From NCBI GenBank assembly GCA_951394045.1, contig OX595991.1:1116001-1180000 (forward strand): a DNA stretch of 64,000 nt. The letters run 5' to 3'. Positions 58,446 to 64,000 of the stretch are shown in pieces. A program made the position numbers and the translations under genes. The notes under the pieces are model-generated. The model ran no database searches. It was not told the origin of the DNA and saw nothing but the letters and a program-made list of their open reading frames with translations. Source of the DNA: Nitzschia sp. DOCU1. Its lineage: Eukaryota; Bacillariophyta; Bacillariophyceae; Bacillariales; Bacillariaceae. The first letter of the stretch is position 1; the number at the start of each line of letters is the position of its first letter.

Positions 58446-60374
58446 ATGAAAGAGTTTCCTGTTTCCCCTTACAGCGATAAGCCTGTTGATGCTGATGAAG
58501 AAGGCTTTGTCGATGAAGACTTTAACGATGAATATCCTGAGGTATCAGCAGATTCGTATTCGTTTTCGGCTTCTCAGCCGCATGTCGCCGCCACGATCAT
58601 AAAGTCACCCTCGTCATTGTCATCACAAAAGTCTACTTGGGCTATCGCTGCTACTTTGTTGGGAGTTGTGGTGGTGGGTTCCATCGTGGGGTCAATGCAG
58701 CATTCCCACAAGCGTAACATGAGCGCTACGGCGTACCTGGAATCCATGGAAGTAACGCCGGCTGATGCCTTTGCCGACAAGGAATCGCCTCAAAGCAAGG
58801 CCTTGGATTGGATCATGCACCAAGATCCTATGAAACTGCGTAGTTTGGACAGTGAATTTATCCAACGTTATGTCATTGCTACTCTTGTGTTCTCAGTGGT
58901 GGCGCCGTCCGATAATGACGCGCTGCTGCGAGACGAATTGTACTTGTTGTCTGACAAACATGAATGTGACTGGCAAAGCAAGTGGACGAATCGCAATGAT
59001 GACAGCGACGAACTTCGCATGGGAATTCACTGTAACGAGGATCTACGTGTCAATCAGATTATCATGCCGACCCTTGGTTTGAAGGGAGAACTGCCTAGCG
59101 AACTTGGTTCGCTGGAGCATCTGAAGAAGATTGTTTTTGATGTGAACAATCTAGGGGGTTTGATCCCCTACGTACCGTCCTTGACGTCTATGTCTCTTGC
59201 TTACAATACCCTGCGTGGCACGTTGCCCGAATACCTGGGCCTTATGACCAAGCTTGAGGAACTTGTTCTTACTGAAAACTACTTTGAAGGTCGACTGCCT
59301 GATACGATTGATAGTTTAACAATGCTCAAGCGCTTTGCCGTTGGTGGCAATGAATTCACAGGTGGAATCCACAGCCTTTTTCATTTGACGGAGCTAGAAG
59401 AAATCTACGGGGCCTTTAATTCCCTCGCTGATGGTTTTGATAATGAGTCGTTTGGTCGCTTGACGAACTTGAGAGTTCTGGATTTGAAGAACAACAAGTT
59501 GGAAGGTCCTTTCCCCGATATCTTGTGGATGCTTCCCAAGTTGAAAGTTGTTGACTTTCATTTCAATGCTCTTGATGGGCACATTCATGAGATCAAAGAC
59601 AAGTTTTCTCCTGTGCTGGAGTATTTGGACGTTTCAGAGAACTTTTTGGGCGGTGGCTTGCCAACTACTCTCAACCGTGTGACCGACCTAGTACATCTTG
59701 ATGTGTCCTCGAATCGATTTGAGGATCCACTACCCGAAGACTTCAGTGGCCTCACGAAATTGACATCGCTTCTATTGTCAGACAACAGCAATTTCGGACC
59801 TCAACCCATTCCTTTATGGTTGGACAAATTGACGAACCTTCGACACTTGTCACTCAAGCTAACTGGGCGGACGGGAACCATCCCATATTGGTTCTCCTCT
59901 AGCATGAAGAATCTCGAGACGCTCGATATGGACTGGAATAGGGTATCGGGTACAATTCCCACCGATTGGGCCAACATGACCAAGCTCGAGCACTTGATAT
60001 TGAACCGCAACTGGTTGGAAGGAACCATCCCTAAGGGCGTTTCAAAGCTGCCCAATCTCAAGACTATCATGTTGGACAACAATAATTTGGTCGGAGAGCT
60101 CGTCTCCTGTCAAGCCACTTCGGTCGTTGCTGACTGTGGCGATCCTAGGCTCGGTTGCCCAGACTGCATTAGTGAAACGATGGAGGTCAATTGCCCCTGC
60201 TGCACAAAATGCTGCTACGACGGCGATGAATATTGCAACTCGGAAGACTGGCTCTCTCAAATTATCAATGACATGAAAAGTGATGACCCTGAAATCTTTT
60301 ATCCTAGCATCTACACGCCAAGCAATTACAAGCCGGCCGATCTCTTTGACCCCAGGGACGATTCTTCGCCTTAG
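58446..60374 (+). CDS. membrane-anchored leucine-rich-repeat protein with Cys-rich C-terminus
   Basis: Predicted 642 aa from ATG 58446 (AACATGAA); an in-frame non-ATG start lies 51 nt upstream. A short acidic cytosolic N-terminus leads to one membrane segment at about 64-85 (STWAIAATLLGVVVVGSIVG), so a type II topology is likely, with the rest outside. About 14 LRRs span ~200-580 (for example LTNLRVLDLKNNKLEGPFP, MTKLEHLILNRNWLEGTIP), of the plant-like LxGxIP type. A Cys-rich block follows (CPDCI, CPCCTKCC). LRR surface proteins of this type are common in diatoms and bind proteins or glycans; no kinase is attached. Partner unknown. Confidence 0.88.
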   Translation: MKEFPVSPYSDKPVDADEEGFVDEDFNDEYPEVSADSYSFSASQPHVAATIIKSPSSLSSQKSTWAIAATLLGVVVVGSIVGSMQHSHKRNMSATAYLESMEVTPADAFADKESPQSKALDWIMHQDPMKLRSLDSEFIQRYVIATLVFSVVAPSDNDALLRDELYLLSDKHECDWQSKWTNRNDDSDELRMGIHCNEDLRVNQIIMPTLGLKGELPSELGSLEHLKKIVFDVNNLGGLIPYVPSLTSMSLAYNTLRGTLPEYLGLMTKLEELVLTENYFEGRLPDTIDSLTMLKRFAVGGNEFTGGIHSLFHLTELEEIYGAFNSLADGFDNESFGRLTNLRVLDLKNNKLEGPFPDILWMLPKLKVVDFHFNALDGHIHEIKDKFSPVLEYLDVSENFLGGGLPTTLNRVTDLVHLDVSSNRFEDPLPEDFSGLTKLTSLLLSDNSNFGPQPIPLWLDKLTNLRHLSLKLTGRTGTIPYWFSSSMKNLETLDMDWNRVSGTIPTDWANMTKLEHLILNRNWLEGTIPKGVSKLPNLKTIMLDNNNLVGELVSCQATSVVADCGDPRLGCPDCISETMEVNCPCCTKCCYDGDEYCNSEDWLSQIINDMKSDDPEIFYPSIYTPSNYKPADLFDPRDDSSP

Positions 60375-60711
60375 TCCATGGGGCTATTACAAGGGACCGG
60401 GCATGACTTCGGTATCTGTTGAGATTGGATCGCACCAGTACCGGGTAGGCGGAAGCCACAATAATCGGCCTCGTCGTTCCTTGTGTGCTACGTTCGGAGT
60501 TTTGGTATGATATAGTGTGTCACTATAGTGATGTATATTAATTATATATTTTTATTGGTATTTTGTAGGAGTAATGATACAAATGGCGAGGGTTCAAATA
60601 GCGTACACGTTTCTTTCATTCGTTCGAGCCGCACACTCTTGAACGGGTAGCCATCCGCGATTTCTTAAGCATGAACTTCACGCCGGTCTTGGAATGTCAG
60701 AAACGATAATA
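60375..60711. other. convergent intergenic gap
   Basis: About 340 bp between convergent genes. AT-rich around 60515-60570. No gene or element beyond possible 3' ends. Confidence 0.5.
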
Positions 60712-63700
60712 TTACATGTCATCAAAGAGCATAACAGAGGAAGGGGAACGAGAAAGATTGCCTTCTTCCTCCTCCTTGGGAACAGCAGCACCTTTGAGTG
60801 GGACCATGGTATGGAGAGACTGGCGGAACTCTTGGAACTCATGGGCCATATCTTCGTCCATCTCAAAGTGATCACTTTGATCGTGATGGTCCGGGTGCAA
60901 GTGGTCATCAACGTGGTAATGATAATAACCATCGTTATCGTATTCGTGGGCATCAGCCACTGCAGGGGTAAGATCAGCCTTCTGGATCGCATGGCCTTGC
61001 GAGTGGATGTTCTCAGCGTGGCCAGCAGCTGATGCGCGGTCGAAATAGTTGCGTCCAGTTGCAGCCGGATCACTAGCCTTGACAGGTTCTTCGGGATGCA
61101 AGTAGTCATTGGCAAGCTTCTTGAGTTTGCCAGCATCCTCGAGAGACTGATCCATGTCCTGCACAGAGTCAGCATCGACCATGTCGTCAGCCGAGTAGCG
61201 CGAAAAGTAGTTTCGACCCATAGCAATGGCGTCGACTTCGACAGGGTTCTCCGGATGCAAGTAGTCCACTGCAAGTCTCTTGAGCTTAGCCGCGTCCGCA
61301 AGGATCTGGGCCCGCTCATCCGCAACCTCTTCATCGTCGTACTCCATAGCAGAGGGACGGCTGAAGAAGTTGCGGCCCATAGCACATGGATCAGATGTCA
61401 CAACCGGCTTCTCGGGGTGCAGGTAGTCAACTGCAAGCTTCTTGAGCTGAGCCGCATCCGCAAGGATCTGGGCCCGCTCGTCCGCATCCTCTTCATCGTC
61501 GTACTCTACTGCAGAGGCACGGCTGAAGTAGTTGCGGCCCATGGCGCAAGGGTCAGAGGTCACAACCGGCTTCTCTGGGTGCAAGTAGTCGACCGCAAGC
61601 TTCTTCAAGGCTTGAGCATCAGCCAAGATTCTGGCACGTTCCTCAGCCTCTTCGAAGTCCTCTTGTTCAGGTGCCAAAGGACGATCAAAGTAATTGCGGC
61701 ACGATGCAAGTGCATCCTTCTCAACAGGGCGCTCGGGTTGCAGATAGTCTTGAGCAAGCCTCTTAAGTTCCGCCATGTCTTCGAGGATCTCGACGCGATC
61801 GTCCATGGTTTCTTCATCCTCGTATTCCTCAGCTGATGGACGAGTGAAGTAGTTTCGTCCTGTAGCGCAAGGATCCGAGGTAACTACGGGCAACTCCGGA
61901 TGGAGGTAGTCCACAGCAAGCTTCTTCAAAGCCTGAGCATCGGCAAGGATCTGGGCCCGTTCGACGGCATCATCCTCGTCGTCGTATTCCTCAGCTGATG
62001 GACGAGTGAAGTAGTTTCGTCCAGTAGCGCAAGGATCCGAGGTAACAACGGGCATCTCCGGATGGAGGTAGTCCACAGCAAGCTTCTTGAGAGCCAATGC
62101 ATCGGCAAGAACCATGGCACGTTCGTCCTCTTCCTCGTTGGACGTTGCAGAGGGGCGGGTGAAGTAGTTACGTCCAGAGATCATAGCATCCATCAACACG
62201 GGTCGTTCCGGCATCAGGTAGTCCTGCGCTAGACGCTTCAATTCCATGGCATCGCTGAGTACATCTTCGCGTTCGTCCATTGCGTCTTCGTCTTCTTGCT
62301 CCTCTGCGGAGAAACGAGAGAAGTAGTTTCGACCCATAGCAATGGCGTCGACTTCGACAGGGTTCTCCGGATGCAAGTAGTCCACTGCAAGTCTCTTGAG
62401 CTTAGCCGCGTCCGCAAGGATCTGGGCCCGCTCATCCGCAACCTCTTCATCGTCGTACTCCACAGCAGAGGGACGGCTGAAGAAGTTGCGGCCCATGGCA
62501 CATGGATCAGATGTCACAACCGGCTTCTCGGGGTGCAGGTAGTCAACTGCAAGCTTCTTGAGCTGAGCCGCATCCGCAAGGATCTGGGCCCGCTCGTCCG
62601 CATCCTCTTCATCGTCGTACTCTACTGCAGAGGAACGGCTGAAGTAGTTGCGGCCCATGGCGCAAGGGTCAGAGGTCACAACCGGCTTCTCTGGGTGCAA
62701 GTAGTCGACCGCAAGCTTCTTCAAGGCTTGAGCATCAGCCAAGATTCTGGCACGTTCCTCAGCCTCTTCGAAGTCCTCTTGTTCAGGTGCCGAAGGACGA
62801 TCAAAGTAATTGCGGCACGATGCAAGTGCATCCTTCTCAACAGGGCGCTCGGGTTGCAGATAGTCTTGAGCAAGCCTCTTAAGTTCCGCCATGTCTTCGA
62901 GGATCTCGTCGCGATCGTCCATGGTTTCTTCATCCTCGTATTCCTCAGCTGATGGACGAGTGAAGTAGTTTCGTCCTGTAGCGCAAGGATCCGAGGTAAC
63001 TACGGGCAACTCCGGATGGAGGTAGTCCACAGCAAGCTTCTTCAAAGCCTGAGCATCGGCAAGGATCTGGGCCCGTTCGGCGGCACCATCCTCGCCGTCG
63101 TATTCCTCAGCTGATGGACGAGTGAAGTAGTTTCGTCCGGTAGCGCAAGGATCCGAGGTAACAACGGGCATCTCCGGATGGAGGTAGTCCACTGCAAGCT
63201 TCTTGAGAGCCAATGCGTCAGCTAGGATCTGGGCCCGTTCAGCAGCGTCATCTTCGTCGTCGTACTCCAGGGCTGATGGACGGGTGAAGTAGTTGCGTCC
63301 CGTAGCACAAGGATCCGAGGTAACAACGGGCTTCTCCGGATGAAGGTAGTCTACTGCAAGCTTCTTGAGAGCCAACGCATCCGCAAGAACCATGGCTCGT
63401 TCCTCCTCTTCCTCGTTGGTAGGAGCCGACGGGCGAGTGAAGTAGTTACGTCCGAAACAAGCAGTGTCGACTTCTACTGGACCAGGTTCCATGTAGTCAA
63501 CAGCAAGCTTCTTCAAAGCCCGGGCTTCAGCAAGGATCATCGCTGCTTCCTCATCTTCCTCATGAGAAGTAGCTTCCGGGGCCGAAGGACGAGAGAAGTA
63601 GCACCTTGCTTTGGCAGTAGAGTCCACCACGACTGGTTTCTCGGGGCAAAGGAAAAACTCAGCCACTTTGCGAAGATTGCGAACATCCTCAAGGATCTGG

Positions 63701-64000
63701 AGGCGCTCGTTCCATTCCTCGTCTATCGTGTGAAAGATACCATACGCCAATTTAGATGGATTTCGTCAAAATGTGAAGAGACACCAGCAACACCTAACAG
63801 GAGATCTTACCTTCTTCGTCATCAGAATCAACGGACTCGTCGTCGGATTCGTCAGAATCGGTGTCGGAAGATACCGATGCATCTTCCTCATCGATGGAGA
63901 TCATATCGGGTTCTACAAGAACATTATCGCTAGTCGATTGTTTCCGTCCACTCTCACTACAAGGAGGAGCTTCCTGCTTCTGAGGATGCTCCTTGATCTC
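60712..64000 (-). CDS. giant acidic repeat protein, 5'-partial (runs off the right edge)
   Basis: Visible part about 1,067 codons: exon 63722-60712 and an upstream exon from 63811 to the window edge, joined across an 88-bp intron (63723-63810, phase 1). The upstream exon is very acidic (DSDESDDESVDSD). The main exon encodes 17 tandem repeats of about 53 residues. Each carries a helix (LADAxALKKLAVDYL), a HPExPV turn, then GRNYFxRPSA and an acidic linker (EYDDEEDA). The C-terminus is His/Asp-rich (YHYHVDDHLHPDHHDQSDH), possibly metal-binding. I do not recognise the family. The N-terminus, and thus any signal peptide, lies outside the window. The regular alternation suggests an elongated, negatively charged structural or mineral/metal-binding protein, but this is a guess. 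Confidence 0.85.
61020..63660 (-). repeat. 17-copy ~159-bp coding repeat with a ~1.1-kb higher-order period
   Basis: Units of about 159 bp (53 codons) run through the giant gene. On top of this, the segment ~61200-62100 repeats at ~62316-63215 with a constant offset of 1116 bp (seven units) and few changes. For example TTTCGACCCATAGCAATGGC is at 61211 and 62327. This indicates a recent block duplication of seven repeats. Confidence 0.85.

Noticed and set aside
61096..62952. Long plus-strand ORFs (up to 246 aa) across the repeat gene
   Set aside because: They are antisense shadows of the repeat units and repeat with the same period; no independent start context or domain.
61020..63660. CRISPR-like regular repeats
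   Set aside because: Units are ~159 bp, coding and in frame with acidic linkers; this is an internal protein repeat, not a repeat-spacer array.

Overview
This is a nuclear chromosome segment of a photosynthetic stramenopile, most likely a diatom; this is inferred from protein content, not from a marker gene. The coding regions are dense (34 gene models, usually 25-700 bp apart, on both strands). The introns I can place are GT-AG and very short (66-104 bp). Many N-termini look like secondary-plastid presequences: a signal peptide, then an AFAP/AFS/GFS-like site, and in five cases a downstream twin-arginine thylakoid-lumen signal. The species cannot be named from this window.

Layout. 0.6-7 kb: a diatom-type acidic/lysine-rich protein, then two trypsin-family genes with six-cysteine knottin-like tails, one of which has lost its catalytic His and Ser. 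7-14 kb: a hAT-transposase-derived single-exon gene, a nicotinate-nucleotide adenylyltransferase-like gene, two tandem EGF-like membrane proteins and a Rieske protein. 14-18 kb: two tandem EamA/DMT transporters. 18-25 kb: a CXC (tesmin/TSO1/LIN54) regulator, a lumen-targeted M16 peptidase and Tom40. 25-33 kb: a five-repeat lumen protein, an amidase, an AADAT/KAT-II-like aminotransferase, a fibrillin-type protein and ASCC2.

33-42 kb: a repeat-rich intergenic region with one small uncertain gene, an FAD monooxygenase, a degenerate protein kinase and a full-length E. coli-type phosphate acetyltransferase. 42-47 kb: two head-to-head FKBP-like lumen proteins, a phytol/dolichol-kinase-family membrane protein and a plastid RimP. 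47-60 kb: a TPR protein, a Ser/Arg-rich protein, a DODA/LigB dioxygenase, a rhomboid, a CPBP (CAAX) protease, a PRL phosphatase and a membrane-anchored LRR protein. 60.7 kb to the right edge: a very long acidic protein with 17 visible ~53-residue repeats that runs off the window.

These are eukaryotic single-gene units, so no operons are expected. The themes are plastid biogenesis and the thylakoid lumen (M16 peptidase, repeat protein, fibrillin, two FKBPs, RimP, CPBP) and tandem or internal duplication. The most unusual items are the knottin-tailed trypsin pair with a dead member, the Tat-targeted five-repeat protein, the pseudokinase and the giant repeat protein. I found no tRNA, rRNA, CRISPR array or intact transposon.
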